A DNA stretch of 64,000 nt from Pectobacterium cacticida (GCF_036885195.1 NZ_CP133656.1:3534001-3598000); one strand, 5' to 3'; shown: positions 7,427 through 16,525, counted from the stretch's first letter. The notes: generated by a model from the letters alone, not told the origin. Translations and numbers: made by a program.

Positions 7427-8416
7427 ATGGGACAACTGATTGACGGCGTATGGCACGATACCTGGTATGAAACAAAATCTACCGGCGGGCGCTTCACACG
7501 CTCAGAATCCGCATTCCGCCACTGGGTAACGCCCGACGGCGCCCCCGGCCCCACTGGCGAAAGCGGTTTTCCCGCACAGCCCGGCCGTTATCATCTCTAC
7601 GTCTCACTCGCCTGCCCCTGGGCACATCGCACATTACTCATGCGGCAGTTGAAAGGATTAGTCGATCACATCGCGGTATCGGTGGTACATCCGCTCATGC
7701 TCGATCATGGTTGGACATTTAGTACAGATTTTCCGGGTGCAACAGGAGATTCGCTTTATCAGCATGAGTTTCTTTATCAACTCTATTTACACGCCAAACC
7801 AGATTACAGCGGGCGGGTGACCGTGCCTGTCCTGTGGGACACCGAGCGGCATACCATCGTGAGCAACGAATCCGCTGATATCATCCGTATGCTGAACAGT
7901 GCGTTTGATGGCGTAGGCGCCTCGGAGGGAGATTATTACCCGCAGGCGCTACGCGCTCAAATTGATGAATTGAACGGCTGGATTTATGACAACGTCAATA
8001 ATGGCGTTTACAAAGCAGGTTTTGCGACCAGCCAGACAGCCTACAATGAGGCGGCGACGGCCGTTTTTGCCGCATTATCCGATCTGGAAGCCATTCTTGC
8101 GCAGCAGCGTTACCTCACTGGCGCTCGGTTAACCGAAGCCGATCTACGGCTATGGACAACATTAATTCGTTTCGATCCGGTTTATCACACGCATTTTAAA
8201 TGTGATAAATATCGTCTCAGCGATTACCCCAATCTGTTCGGTTTTCTGCGTGATATTTATCAGATGCCTGGCATCGCTGATACCGTTGATATGATGCATA
8301 TCCGTCACCACTACTACCGTAGCCACAGCACCATTAATCCACACGGTGTAATCTCCCTAGGTCCAGAGCAAGATCTGCATCAACCTCACCAGCGTGATAA
8401 GAGATTTTCCCATTAA
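7427..8416 (+). CDS. yqjG: Glutathionyl-hydroquinone reductase YqjG
   Basis: A Xi-class glutathione transferase that uses glutathione to reduce glutathionyl-hydroquinones to hydroquinones, important in quinone detoxification and possibly plant phenolic handling. The 329-residue protein has the family's catalytic cysteine at residue 63 in ACPWAHRT, the thioredoxin-like N-terminal domain (to about residue 165, with VPVLWD and SNESADII) and an all-helical C-terminal domain (TEADLRLWTTLIRFDPVY). GAGGGAAG precedes ATG 7427. Length is normal. The extended tail after residue 300 (SHSTINPHGV) is typical of the group. Confidence 0.95.
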   Translation: MGQLIDGVWHDTWYETKSTGGRFTRSESAFRHWVTPDGAPGPTGESGFPAQPGRYHLYVSLACPWAHRTLLMRQLKGLVDHIAVSVVHPLMLDHGWTFSTDFPGATGDSLYQHEFLYQLYLHAKPDYSGRVTVPVLWDTERHTIVSNESADIIRMLNSAFDGVGASEGDYYPQALRAQIDELNGWIYDNVNNGVYKAGFATSQTAYNEAATAVFAALSDLEAILAQQRYLTGARLTEADLRLWTTLIRFDPVYHTHFKCDKYRLSDYPNLFGFLRDIYQMPGIADTVDMMHIRHHYYRSHSTINPHGVISLGPEQDLHQPHQRDKRFSH

Positions 8417-8435
8417 TAGCGCAAGTTAACATGAT

Positions 8436-8456
8436 GGCAAGGCGCGACGTCTTGCC
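8436..8456. terminator. Hairpin between convergent yqjG and yhaJ
   Basis: GGCAAGGCG and CGTCTTGCC form a 9-bp stem (one G-T pair) with a CGA loop between two convergent genes. There is no clear T tract on either side, so terminator function is only likely from position. Confidence 0.45.
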
Positions 8457-8489
8457 GCTATACGGCACAACACTTGAGGCTCGACAACA

Positions 8490-9386
8490 CTAGGGTTTGT
8501 TCAGCAATTTTGGAATTTCGCGCAGGAACCAGGATTTTGCCTCACCCATGCTGTCCCGTCGCCACGCCATAATTATCTGGCTTTCTATGTGATACTCCGG
8601 CCCAACCACCCGTAAACGCCCTTCGGCAATATCCTCCTCCACCATGGGGTAAGGCATCGTGGCGACGCCTAATCCTGCGAGTAACGCAAGACGCTTATCC
8701 TCCAGCGAACTCACCGTCAGACGCTGCTGCTTATCAAGCAGTTGCACGGTAAGCACCGGGCGTTCGCGTGCGGTATCGGCGACGGCAATCCCACGGTACT
8801 TTACCCGAGTTGCATCTGACAGCGGCTCAGGCTCCTGATGGATAGGATGATCCGGGCTGGCGACATAAACATTATTCGTTGTGTACAGTTTGCGAGTATT
8901 CATTTCTGATGACGCGCGAAAGTGCATATCCGGCGCGATAACGATATCGGCACGCCCTTGTTCAAGGCGTTCCCACGCGCCTGCCAGCACTTCCGTCAGA
9001 ATCGATACCTGCGTGTTCGCCTTGAGCGCCAGTTTATCGATTAAGGGAAAAAGCCGCTGGGTAGGAATCAGCGCTTCCGTCACAATCGTCAGGTGCGTTT
9101 CCCAACCGCGCGCCAGTGCTTCCGCATCCGCGGTCAGTTTATCTGCCGCCTCCAGCAATATACGACCGCGCTCCAGCAGCATACGCCCGACGTTAGTGAA
9201 TTTGGTGCGATGCCCGGAACGATCGAACAACACCACATCTAACTCTTCTTCCAGTTTTTGCATGGTATAGCTCAGCGCGGAGGGCACCCTGCCCAGTTCG
9301 TCAGCGGCCGCCGCAAAACTGCCGCGGCGATCGATCGCATCCATCACCCTCAAGGCTTCCAGCGTCAGTGCTCGTTCTCTCGCCAT
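8490..9386 (-). CDS. yhaJ: LysR-family regulator YhaJ
   Basis: A 298-residue LysR-type transcription factor. In E. coli YhaJ senses aromatic compounds such as dinitrotoluene breakdown products and controls yqjF and yhaK. The N-terminal winged helix (residues about 5-65) reads LTLEALRVMDAIDRRGSFAA and VPSALSYTMQKLEEEL; the C-terminal effector domain contains ITEVLAGAWERLEQGRADIVIAP and a conserved MAWRRDSMGEAKSW near the end. It is divergent from yhaK, its usual partner, and sits close to yqjF/yqjG, matching the known regulatory circuit. Start ATG 9386 gives the family's MARERALTLEALR N-terminus. Confidence 0.95.
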   Translation of the reverse strand: MARERALTLEALRVMDAIDRRGSFAAAADELGRVPSALSYTMQKLEEELDVVLFDRSGHRTKFTNVGRMLLERGRILLEAADKLTADAEALARGWETHLTIVTEALIPTQRLFPLIDKLALKANTQVSILTEVLAGAWERLEQGRADIVIAPDMHFRASSEMNTRKLYTTNNVYVASPDHPIHQEPEPLSDATRVKYRGIAVADTARERPVLTVQLLDKQQRLTVSSLEDKRLALLAGLGVATMPYPMVEEDIAEGRLRVVGPEYHIESQIIMAWRRDSMGEAKSWFLREIPKLLNKP

Positions 9387-9496
9387 CGTTTTCTCATTCA
9401 GGAATTTTGAATATACCCACCAGATTAACTAGCTAACAATCCAACGTCCACACAATTACTATCGGTTTAATAAATAATTATCCGAGGATTACGGTT

Positions 9497-10195
9497 ATGA
9501 TCACACGAAGAGCGGTAGGACAATGCGGTCAGGCCGACTATGGCTGGTTGCAGGCGCGCTATACCTTCTCTTTCGGTCACTATTTTGATCCACAGTTGCT
9601 GGGCTATGCTTCTCTACGCGTGCTTAATCAGGAAGTGCTAGCGCCGGGGGCATCGTTCCAGCCACGGAGCTACCCACGGGTAGATATCCTGAATATTATT
9701 CTGCAGGGTGAGGCCGAATATCGCGACAGCAACGGCGCACATGTTCACGCTAAAGCTGGAGAGGTATTGTTGCTCGCCACTCAGCCAAACGTCAGTTATA
9801 GCGAACACAACCCCAGCGCCAGTGCTCCGTTGACTCGCCTGCAATTATGGCTGAACGCTTGCCAGACGCGGGAAAACAGCCCGCTACAGCGTATGGCATT
9901 AAATTCATCAAGTCACACGCTGCTTGCTTCGCCCGAAGGTGAAGATCAGAGCCTGCAACTGCGACAGCAAGTTTGGGTCCATCATGTCGATCTCCAGCAA
10001 GATGCGCAAAGCGCAATCACCCTACAGGGCAACCAGGCCTACCTGCAGCTGATCCGTGGTTCAATGATAGTAAAGGGCGACCATAACAGCGAGGTCTTAC
10101 ACTGTGGAGACGGCGCATTTATTAAACAAGAACCGTCACTGACGCTACGGGCTGGATCGCCGGTACGAGCCTTGCTTATCGATCTGGTGGTATAA
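9497..10195 (+). CDS. yhaK: Pirin-family protein YhaK
   Basis: A 232-residue bicupin of the pirin family. In E. coli YhaK is a cytosolic redox-responsive protein without the usual metal-dependent quercetinase activity. Seen here: the N-terminal cupin with GWLQARYTFSFG and FDPQLLGYASLRVLNQ (about residues 17-50) and the ILQGEAEYRDSNG cupin strand, then a second cupin (about residues 160-232). The pirin histidine pattern is partly altered (SFGHYFD, but SYPRVDILNII where many pirins have H-x-H), as in E. coli YhaK. AGGATTACGG precedes the ATG. It is divergent from yhaJ, its likely regulator. Confidence 0.92.
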   Translation: MITRRAVGQCGQADYGWLQARYTFSFGHYFDPQLLGYASLRVLNQEVLAPGASFQPRSYPRVDILNIILQGEAEYRDSNGAHVHAKAGEVLLLATQPNVSYSEHNPSASAPLTRLQLWLNACQTRENSPLQRMALNSSSHTLLASPEGEDQSLQLRQQVWVHHVDLQQDAQSAITLQGNQAYLQLIRGSMIVKGDHNSEVLHCGDGAFIKQEPSLTLRAGSPVRALLIDLVV

Positions 10196-10291
10196 CGCTA
10201 TTATCGCAGGATAATGCCGCCAGTTCGGCGTTTTTACGCAATCGTGATAAGATATCCGCCTTAATTCTCAATGCGTCAGGGTGATATGGCA

Positions 10292-10801
10292 ATGAATTCA
10301 ACCCAACAGGACAAACTGCTTGCCCAGGCTGAACAAATTTGTCAGCAACGCGCTGTGCGTCTCACGCCCCAGCGGTTAGAAGTTTTACGCCTTATGGCCC
10401 AACAACCCGGCGCGATCAGCGCATATGATCTGCTCGATCTGCTGCGGGTTTCCGAGCCTCAGGCCAAACCGCCGACGGTCTATCGTGCGCTGGATTTTCT
10501 GCTGGAGCAGGGCTTCATTCATCGAGTCGAATCCAACAACAGTTACGTACTGTGTCACCATATCGAAGACCAAAGCCATACCTCCGCCCTCTTCATCTGC
10601 GATCGCTGTGGGCAGGTGACAGAACGTCAAACCGAAGGGGTGGAGGAAACGCTACGCAATTTGGCGCAACAGTCAGGATTTACGCTGCGTCACAGCGTTG
10701 TGGAAGCACACGGGCTATGCAGCGACTGCCAGGAAATAGCATCATGCAAACAGCCGGATCATTGCGATCATGACCATAGCGTGCCGATAAAAAAACGTTA
10801 A
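10292..10801 (+). CDS. zur: Zinc uptake regulator Zur (Fur family)
   Basis: Zur represses high-affinity zinc import genes when zinc is plentiful. The Fur-type winged helix spans about residues 15-85 (VRLTPQRLEVLRLM, KPPTVYRALDFLLEQGF) and the C-terminal dimerisation domain carries the structural zinc cysteines FICDRCGQ and LCSDC, plus the C-terminal CDHDHS histidine cluster. In-frame ATGs exist at 10271, 10286 and 10292. AGGGTGA at 10278-10284 is best spaced for 10292, which yields MNSTQQDKLLAQAEQIC, close to the known family start. It is convergent with lexA; dinF and yjbJ, often found between these genes in other enterobacteria, are absent. Confidence 0.94.
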   Translation: MNSTQQDKLLAQAEQICQQRAVRLTPQRLEVLRLMAQQPGAISAYDLLDLLRVSEPQAKPPTVYRALDFLLEQGFIHRVESNNSYVLCHHIEDQSHTSALFICDRCGQVTERQTEGVEETLRNLAQQSGFTLRHSVVEAHGLCSDCQEIASCKQPDHCDHDHSVPIKKR

Positions 10802-10850
10802 TGCCTAAAGACGCAACTTCCAGCCACTAGCCGTGCGTAGCCACAAACTG

Positions 10851-11459
10851 TTAGCTCCAGTCGCTGTTACGAATGATGCCAACCGCTAAGCCTTCTACCG
10901 AAAAATTTTGCTGGCGCAGATCGACAACAATGGGGGCAAACTCTTCATTCTCAGCGAGCAAATACACCGTATTACCTTGTTTCTTCAGGCGTTTTACCGT
11001 CACTTCATCTTCGATACGTGCGACAACGATTTGCCCGTTGCGAACATCTTCGGTTTTGTGCACAGCGAGTAAATCGCCATCCATAATGCCAATATTTTTC
11101 ATCGACATGCCGCTTACTCGCAGCAAAAAATCAGCGCTGGGTTTGAACATTGCAGGATCGACCTGATAATGACATTCGATATGTTCCTGCGCGAGCAGCG
11201 GCTCACCTGCGGCGACGCGCCCCACCAAGGGGATCCCCGTCTCTTCTTCCATCAGAAGGCGAATGCCACGCGAAGCGCCTGAGACAATTTCAATTACGCC
11301 TTTACGCGCCAATGCCTTTAGGTGCTCTTCCGCCGCATTGGGTGAGCGGAACCCCAATTGTTGAGCAATTTCCGCACGCGTTGGCGGCATTCCAGTCTGC
11401 GCAATATGATCGCGGATTAAGTCATACACCTGCTGCTGCCTTGCCGTTAATACTTTCAT
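10851..11459 (-). CDS. lexA: SOS repressor LexA
   Basis: LexA represses DNA-damage genes and self-cleaves when stimulated by RecA filaments. From ATG 11459 the protein is 202 residues, exactly the E. coli length. All key residues are in register: winged helix residues 1-65 (MKVLTARQQQVYDLI), the Ala84-Gly85 cleavage site in RVAAGEP, catalytic Ser119 in SGMSM and Lys156 in VTVKRL. The frame stays open upstream for another 86 codons, but those precede the ribosome binding site, contain the two SOS boxes and are not coding. Two SOS boxes at 11468-11504 show autoregulation. Confidence 0.98.
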   Translation of the reverse strand: MKVLTARQQQVYDLIRDHIAQTGMPPTRAEIAQQLGFRSPNAAEEHLKALARKGVIEIVSGASRGIRLLMEEETGIPLVGRVAAGEPLLAQEHIECHYQVDPAMFKPSADFLLRVSGMSMKNIGIMDGDLLAVHKTEDVRNGQIVVARIEDEVTVKRLKKQGNTVYLLAENEEFAPIVVDLRQQNFSVEGLAVGIIRNSDWS

Positions 11460-11467
11460 CCCGCCCC

Positions 11468-11504
11468 CTGGTTGTTTATACAGTCTTTCCGTGAGTATAT
11501 ACAG
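11468..11504 (-). promoter_or_regulatory. Two LexA-binding SOS boxes in the lexA promoter
   Basis: On the minus strand CTGTATATACTCACGG (11489-11504) and CTGTATAAACAACCAG (11468-11483) each fit the CTGT-N8-ACAG pattern (the last base steps are imperfect in the right halves), 21 bases apart. This double-box arrangement directly before lexA is the same as in E. coli and gives tight autoregulation. Confidence 0.9.
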
Positions 11505-11568
11505 GTAAGTCAACATTGGGAATGCCGATGTAGGCAAAGCCCTGACTTTTATTTGCTTATGCGTAACG

Positions 11569-11934
11569 TCAGGCAAAACACTGCCAGAGAATGCCTCCCC
11601 AGACAACAGCAGCAAACAGGAAAGCGATGAAAACGGCCGCGGAGCCCATATCTTTAGCTCGACCCGATAATTCATGGTGTTCGCAGCCAATGCGATCGAC
11701 AACCGCTTCAATGGCACTATTGGCTAACTCGAAGAGCATAATCAAGACGACAGATCCAATCAGTAATAGTTTTTCGACTAGCGTAACGGGCAATAAACAC
11801 GCAACGATGATGCCGACACTCGTCAGTAGAGTTTCCTGACGAAATGCCGCTTCGTGCCGCCACGCCTGTTTCAGCCCATTAAGGGAATAACCAGTCGCCT
11901 TAATAATCCGGGTTACTCCCGTCGCTTTATTCAT
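11569..11934 (-). CDS. dgkA: Diacylglycerol kinase DgkA
   Basis: Small integral-membrane kinase that phosphorylates diacylglycerol released during membrane-derived oligosaccharide synthesis, recycling it to phosphatidate. The 121-residue protein fits the family (E. coli 122) with an amphipathic N-terminal helix (KATGYSLNGLKQAWRHEAAFRQE, spanning residues 12-34) and three membrane helices. The catalytic and divalent-metal signature FELANSAIEAVVDR is at about residues 68-81. It is divergent from plsB, another glycerolipid gene, and follows lexA on the same strand after about 110 bases. Confidence 0.96.
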   Translation of the reverse strand: MNKATGVTRIIKATGYSLNGLKQAWRHEAAFRQETLLTSVGIIVACLLPVTLVEKLLLIGSVVLIMLFELANSAIEAVVDRIGCEHHELSGRAKDMGSAAVFIAFLFAAVVWGGILWQCFA

Positions 11935-12061
11935 TTATCCTCCACTTTTTATATAAAATAGTTCGCATTTTAACGCGCTGGTGTTGTCTCATCACCACAG
12001 ATCTCCGGCGCAGTTTCTGGTATCCTTGCCGCGCATCGCTAACAAGAGGCTCCAAGTTGTT

Positions 12062-14503
12062 ATGTCAGGCTGGCGTAAAATTTACTACAAGCTATTGAGT
12101 TTCCCGCTGAAACTGCTGGTGAAAAGCAAAGTAATTCCTGCAGATCCCGTGGCTGAGTTGGGGTTAGATCCTTCACGTCCCATACTCTATGTTCTGCCCT
12201 ACAACTCTCAGGCGGATCTGTTGACGCTACAGGCGAAATGTCTGGCATTGGGGTTACCCGACCCTTTGCAATCATTCGACTTTAACGGCATCGAACTCCC
12301 TAGTTACGTTTTTATCAATGACGGCCCACGCGTCTTTCACTATTACGTTCCCAAACAGGAATCCGTCAAGCTGTTCCACGACTATCTGGATTTGCATCGT
12401 GCCAATCCAGATCTGGATGTACAGATGGTTCCCGTTTCCGTCATGTTTGGGCGTTCTCCAGGACGCGAAGGCCACGCTCAATCAACACCTCATTTACGGT
12501 TACTTAATGGCATTGAGAAATTTTTCGCCGTCCTGTGGCTAGGTCGTGACAGTTTTGTCCGCTTCTCCAGCCCGGTGTCTCTGCGCTATATGGCGACCGA
12601 GCATGGCACCGATAAGACGATAGCCCACAAACTGGCGCGTGTCGCACGTATGCACTTCTCTCGCCAACGTTTGGCGGCTGTTGGCCCGCGCTTGCCGGTG
12701 CGTCAGGAGCTGTTTAACAAACTGTTGGGCTCCAAAGCGATCAAGAAAGCCATCGAGGACGAAGCACGCAGTAAGAAGATCTCTCATGAAAAAGCGCAAC
12801 AGAATGCCATTGAATTACTGGAAGAGATCGCCGCCAACTTTTCCTACGAGGCGGTGCGTCTGTCGGATCGCGTATTAAGTTGGACATGGAACCGCCTTTA
12901 TCAGGGGATCAATGTTCATAACGCTGAGCGTGTTCGCCAACTGGCAGAGGATGGTCACGGCATCGTTTATGTGCCTTGTCACCGTAGTCATATGGACTAC
13001 CTGCTCCTGTCTTATGTCTTGTATCACCAGGGGCTGGTGCCGCCGCACATCGCCGCGGGAATCAATCTTAACTTCTGGCCAGCGGGGCCGATATTCCGCC
13101 GTCTTGGTGCGTTTTTCATTCGGCGAACCTTTAAAGGCAACAAACTGTATTCAACCATTTTTCGCGAATATCTGGGGGAGTTATTTGCCCGCGGCTATTC
13201 CGTTGAATATTTCATGGAGGGCGGGCGCTCGCGTACGGGGCGCCTGCTGGAGCCCAAGACCGGAACCTTGGCGATGACCATTCAGGCGATGCTTAGAGGC
13301 GGTACGCGGCCTATCACGCTGGTACCGATTTATGTCGGCTACGAGCATGTGATGGAGGTCGGTACTTATGCGAAAGAGCTCCGCGGCGCGGTGAAGGAAA
13401 AAGAAGGCTTTATGCAAATGGTACGCGGTTTGCGCAAACTGCGTAACCTCGGCCTGGGATACGTGAATTTCGGCGAACCGTTGCCGTTGATGAGCTATCT
13501 AAACCAACATGTGCCGCAGTGGCGTGAGGCTATTGACCCGATCGAAACGCCACGGCCAAATTGGTTGACACCGACGGTGCAGAATATTGCGATGGATGTC
13601 ATGGCACGCATTAATAATTCTGCAGCGGCAAACGCGATGAACCTGTGTTCTACCGCGTTATTGGCATCGCGCCAGCGTTCATTGACGCGCGAACAAATGC
13701 GCGAACAACTAGAGTGCTACCTGCAACTCTTACGTCAAGTTCCTTATCATGAAGATATTACCGTCCCCCAAAAAACAGCGGATGAATTATTGGAACACGC
13801 GCTAAGTCTGGGCAAATTCGAAGTTGAGAAGGATAGCGTTGGCGATATTATCATTCTACCGCGTGAGCAGGCGGTTCTAATGACATACTATCGCAATAAC
13901 ATTCAGCACCTATTGGTCTTGCCGTCGTTACTTGCCAGTATCGTCATGCACCATCGCCGGATTACGCCTGCCGAAGCGGTTCGACAAATTACGTTGATCT
14001 ATCCGCTCCTGCAATCTGAATTGTTCCTACATTATTCTCGGGAACGCTTACCGGATGTACTGGAAATGTTGGCTAACGAACTGGTGAGACAGCAGTTGCT
14101 GTGCCGTCTTGACGGCGAACTTACGATTAATCCATCGCGTATTCGTACCTTGCAACTCCTCTCGGCAGGCGTGCGAGAGACGTTACAACGCTATGCGATT
14201 ACCTTGTCTCTGTTATGCGCAAATCCAGACATTAGCCGTGGCGCGCTGGAGAAGGAAAGCCGCAACATGGCGCAGCGCCTGTCCGTACTGCACGGCATCA
14301 ACGCGCCCGAATTTTTCGATAAGGCGGTGTTCTCAACATTGGTCGCCACTTTACGCACAGAAGGGTATATCACTGATAGCGTGGAAACGGTGCAAAATGA
14401 TATCGTCGCGCTCTACACTATCCTCAGCGATCTCATCACCCCGGAAGTGAGGCTGACGATCGAAAGCGCCAGTATCGCCTCTGAAATAGACGTCGAGAAT
14501 TAG
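12062..14503 (+). CDS. plsB: Glycerol-3-phosphate acyltransferase PlsB
   Basis: Membrane-associated enzyme catalysing the first step of phospholipid synthesis, acylating glycerol 3-phosphate at sn-1. The chosen ATG at 12062 gives 813 residues starting MSGWRKIYYKLLS, matching the family start; the frame runs open for 27 more codons upstream but these include no plausible ribosome binding site and fall in the promoter region. The acyltransferase blocks are present: CHRSHMDYLL (HX4D, about residues 302-311), GAFFIRRTFKGNK, FMEGGRSRTGR and LVPIYVGYE. It is divergent from dgkA. E. coli PlsB has 807 residues, so the length is normal. Confidence 0.96.
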   Translation: MSGWRKIYYKLLSFPLKLLVKSKVIPADPVAELGLDPSRPILYVLPYNSQADLLTLQAKCLALGLPDPLQSFDFNGIELPSYVFINDGPRVFHYYVPKQESVKLFHDYLDLHRANPDLDVQMVPVSVMFGRSPGREGHAQSTPHLRLLNGIEKFFAVLWLGRDSFVRFSSPVSLRYMATEHGTDKTIAHKLARVARMHFSRQRLAAVGPRLPVRQELFNKLLGSKAIKKAIEDEARSKKISHEKAQQNAIELLEEIAANFSYEAVRLSDRVLSWTWNRLYQGINVHNAERVRQLAEDGHGIVYVPCHRSHMDYLLLSYVLYHQGLVPPHIAAGINLNFWPAGPIFRRLGAFFIRRTFKGNKLYSTIFREYLGELFARGYSVEYFMEGGRSRTGRLLEPKTGTLAMTIQAMLRGGTRPITLVPIYVGYEHVMEVGTYAKELRGAVKEKEGFMQMVRGLRKLRNLGLGYVNFGEPLPLMSYLNQHVPQWREAIDPIETPRPNWLTPTVQNIAMDVMARINNSAAANAMNLCSTALLASRQRSLTREQMREQLECYLQLLRQVPYHEDITVPQKTADELLEHALSLGKFEVEKDSVGDIIILPREQAVLMTYYRNNIQHLLVLPSLLASIVMHHRRITPAEAVRQITLIYPLLQSELFLHYSRERLPDVLEMLANELVRQQLLCRLDGELTINPSRIRTLQLLSAGVRETLQRYAITLSLLCANPDISRGALEKESRNMAQRLSVLHGINAPEFFDKAVFSTLVATLRTEGYITDSVETVQNDIVALYTILSDLITPEVRLTIESASIASEIDVEN

Positions 14504-14611
14504 ACAGTAGGCGGCGCTATGGAAAGTAGCCCGTGAGAAACCGTGAAATAGCGAATGACACATCGCTATCAAGATGGGCATTTCGCAGAATAAACTCACG
14601 GGTTACATGAC

Positions 14612-14639
14612 AAAAAACAGCGATTGCTCGCTGTTTTTT
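14612..14639. terminator. Bidirectional terminator between plsB and ubiA
   Basis: AAAAAACAGCGA (14612-14623) pairs perfectly with TCGCTGTTTTTT (14628-14639) around a TTGC loop. The A and T runs at the two ends provide U tracts on both strands, as suits the convergent genes plsB and ubiA. Confidence 0.9.
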
Positions 14640-14656
14640 ATCCCTGCCGAGACGCC

Positions 14657-15520
14657 TTACAGCCCCAACAGCACACCAATAAATATGACCATCCCGGCAT
14701 ATTTATTATTATGGAACGCCTTAAAACAGGCGTCGCGCTCGCGCCCGGCCGTGAGTCTTTGCTGATAAACAAACATGCCAGCCGCGGCCAATAAAGCAAT
14801 GTAGTACGTCTTGCCTAATCCAACAACGTTTCCTAAAATCAACAGTATTATCAACATGGCTAACTGCAATCCACCAATGATGATATTGTCAAAACGACCA
14901 AACAATATCGCCGTAGACTTTACGCCAATCTTGAGATCGTCATCACGATCCACCATCGCATATTGCGTATCGTAAGCGACCGTCCAACAGATATATGCTA
15001 AAAACAACATCCAGCAAGTTGCCGGAAGGCTTTCGCTGACGGCGGCATACGCCATAGGAATTGACCAACCAAACGCGGCACCCAGTACAAACTGGGGAAG
15101 ATGGCTGATCCGTTTCATAAACGGATAGACCCAAGCCAGGATTAACCCCGCCACGGACAGCAAGATCGTCATCTTGTTCAGCGTTAGCACCAAACCAAAT
15201 GCCAGCAAGACCAGCGCGACAAACAATACTTTAGCCGCTTGCTCACTCACTTCACCACTGGGTAGCGGACGAGAGGCCGTGCGTTTTACATGGCCGTCAA
15301 AATGACGATCGGCATAATCATTAATGACACACCCTGCCGCACGCATTAAGAAAACGCCAGCGACAAAAACAAATAGTGTCCATGGCGCCGGCGCGCCCCT
15401 CCCTGCCAGCCATAACGCCCATAGCGTTGGCCATAATAGCAACAGAGAACCTACCGGTTTATCAATTCGCATTAAGCGGCAATAGGCCAGCCATTTCCCT
15501 GTTGTCACACTTGTTTCCAA
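14657..15520 (-). CDS. ubiA: 4-hydroxybenzoate polyprenyltransferase UbiA
   Basis: Inner-membrane prenyltransferase that attaches the octaprenyl tail to 4-hydroxybenzoate in ubiquinone synthesis. The 287-residue protein shows both aspartate-rich catalytic motifs: NDYADRHFD (residues about 67-75) and YDTQYAMVDRDDD (about 186-198), and about nine hydrophobic helices. It lies 34 bases after the ubiC stop on the same strand, so UbiC product (4-hydroxybenzoate) feeds UbiA, with both genes probably in one transcript that ends at the terminator at 14612-14639. Confidence 0.97.
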   Translation of the reverse strand: METSVTTGKWLAYCRLMRIDKPVGSLLLLWPTLWALWLAGRGAPAPWTLFVFVAGVFLMRAAGCVINDYADRHFDGHVKRTASRPLPSGEVSEQAAKVLFVALVLLAFGLVLTLNKMTILLSVAGLILAWVYPFMKRISHLPQFVLGAAFGWSIPMAYAAVSESLPATCWMLFLAYICWTVAYDTQYAMVDRDDDLKIGVKSTAILFGRFDNIIIGGLQLAMLIILLILGNVVGLGKTYYIALLAAAGMFVYQQRLTAGRERDACFKAFHNNKYAGMVIFIGVLLGL

Positions 15521-15554
15521 GGATTCATCTCCTCAAATTGCCTGCTAATCTTCA

Positions 15555-16064
15555 TTACTGGTTGATGTATACCGGCGATTCCGGTAAGAAAAGCTCAGTC
15601 AACAGTAATGGATAACCGGAAAGACACAGTCGGGAACGTCGCGCCCACACGCCTTCACCGCATCCGATGTGAATATAGTCACGCGTTAGCGATTCCTGTG
15701 CAAATAGATAACGACCCAGTGGCTCAGCGCCAATTTTCATGAGTGCCGAATCCGTCGCGTTAAGCGTTCGTTGCGGAACAATACTGCGGCCAAATAGCCA
15801 AGGGCGGCCGTCGCCATACAGCACGACTTCGCGTAGCCAATAACGCTCATCAGGGGGGAGTTGCTCGCCCTCTTCCCCCAGCGCTTGCGGCGTGATGAAC
15901 CCTTCATGGCAAAGTACTACCTTCAATTGGGTACAATAATGTTTAAGCCGCTGCGTCATGGATTGCGTTTCCATCATCCAGTCGCCAATATGCACGGGCA
16001 TAACCGAAGAACGTTCAGTACGCCAGGTAATGGTGCGCAATAACTTAGCCGCATCGCCAGACAT
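15555..16064 (-). CDS. ubiC: Chorismate pyruvate-lyase UbiC
   Basis: UbiC splits chorismate into 4-hydroxybenzoate and pyruvate, the first committed step of ubiquinone synthesis. The C-terminal part is clear: RYWLREVVLYGDG, PWLFGRSIVPQ, GRYLF and GEGVWARRSRL, with a terminal LLLTELFLPESPVY as in the family. Several starts are possible. ATG 16064 (MSGDAAKLLRTI, 169 residues) is preferred because GGAGCAGGGG lies just upstream and the length fits; an earlier start at 16109 would add 15 residues not typical of the family. It precedes ubiA by 34 bases. Confidence 0.92.
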   Translation of the reverse strand: MSGDAAKLLRTITWRTERSSVMPVHIGDWMMETQSMTQRLKHYCTQLKVVLCHEGFITPQALGEEGEQLPPDERYWLREVVLYGDGRPWLFGRSIVPQRTLNATDSALMKIGAEPLGRYLFAQESLTRDYIHIGCGEGVWARRSRLCLSGYPLLLTELFLPESPVYINQ

Positions 16065-16109
16065 AGCCCCTGCTCCGAACTGGATTGCCCCATCATCACG
16101 ATGAAGCAT

Positions 16110-16448
16110 TCGTAAATAAAGTAAGCGCTCCTATTGTAGCGCAGAATCCTGCCCTGAAAACATGTACACGCCAATTCATCCCCGATGTAACCCTATTTCA
16201 ATAAGGTACTTGGAGATACGGCAATGACGACAAGGATGGTTATACTCCGAATCAGGTACACAACCAGGCAGAGAATAGGCAAATTTCAGAGTACAACAAG
16301 CACTTATGACATCAATCAGGAGAGTAGCGCGCATAAAAAAGCACCATTTGGCATCGTAACCAAATGGTGCTTTTTAGCGTGTAGAAAGACGCGCTTTTGT
16401 AACCTGATGCTCATCGCCGGAAGTCTCTTCCGGCGACCACCGCATCAC
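16110..16448. other. Intergenic region between ubiC and the group II intron
   Basis: About 340 bases without a credible gene. They hold the ubiC promoter, a strong bidirectional terminator (16336-16375), and a perfect 9-bp hairpin (16415-16435: CGCCGGAAG, TCT loop, CTTCCGGCG) only 13 bases from the intron 3' end. A long open frame covering 16224-16751 runs across the terminator and into intron domains V and VI, so it is not a gene. Confidence 0.65.
16336..16375. terminator. Strong bidirectional terminator upstream of ubiC
   Basis: AAAAAGCACCATTTGG (16336-16351) pairs perfectly with CCAAATGGTGCTTTTT (16360-16375) over an 8-base loop. U tracts exist on both strands. On the minus strand it would isolate ubiC from transcription coming from groEL and the intron; it may be the terminator of the gene that originally preceded ubiC. 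Confidence 0.9.
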
Positions 16449-16491
16449 ATGTCGGGTAGCAGCGGCGCATTACTGCGCCGCCGCCCCCTAA

Positions 16492-16525
16492 GAACCGTAC
16501 ATGCAAGTTTCCCCGCATACGGCTC
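16492..16525 (-). ncRNA. Group II intron domain V
   Basis: The 34-base catalytic hairpin GAGCCGTATGCGG...CATGTACGGTTC matches the domain V consensus in length, stem and position, and is followed directly by a domain VI stem with a bulged adenosine. This is the most conserved part of the ribozyme and appears intact, so splicing activity may persist even though the protein is broken. Confidence 0.9.

Noticed and set aside
11460..11717. N-terminal extension of lexA
   Set aside because: The open frame continues upstream, but it spans both SOS boxes and the promoter, and LexA length is exact from 11459.
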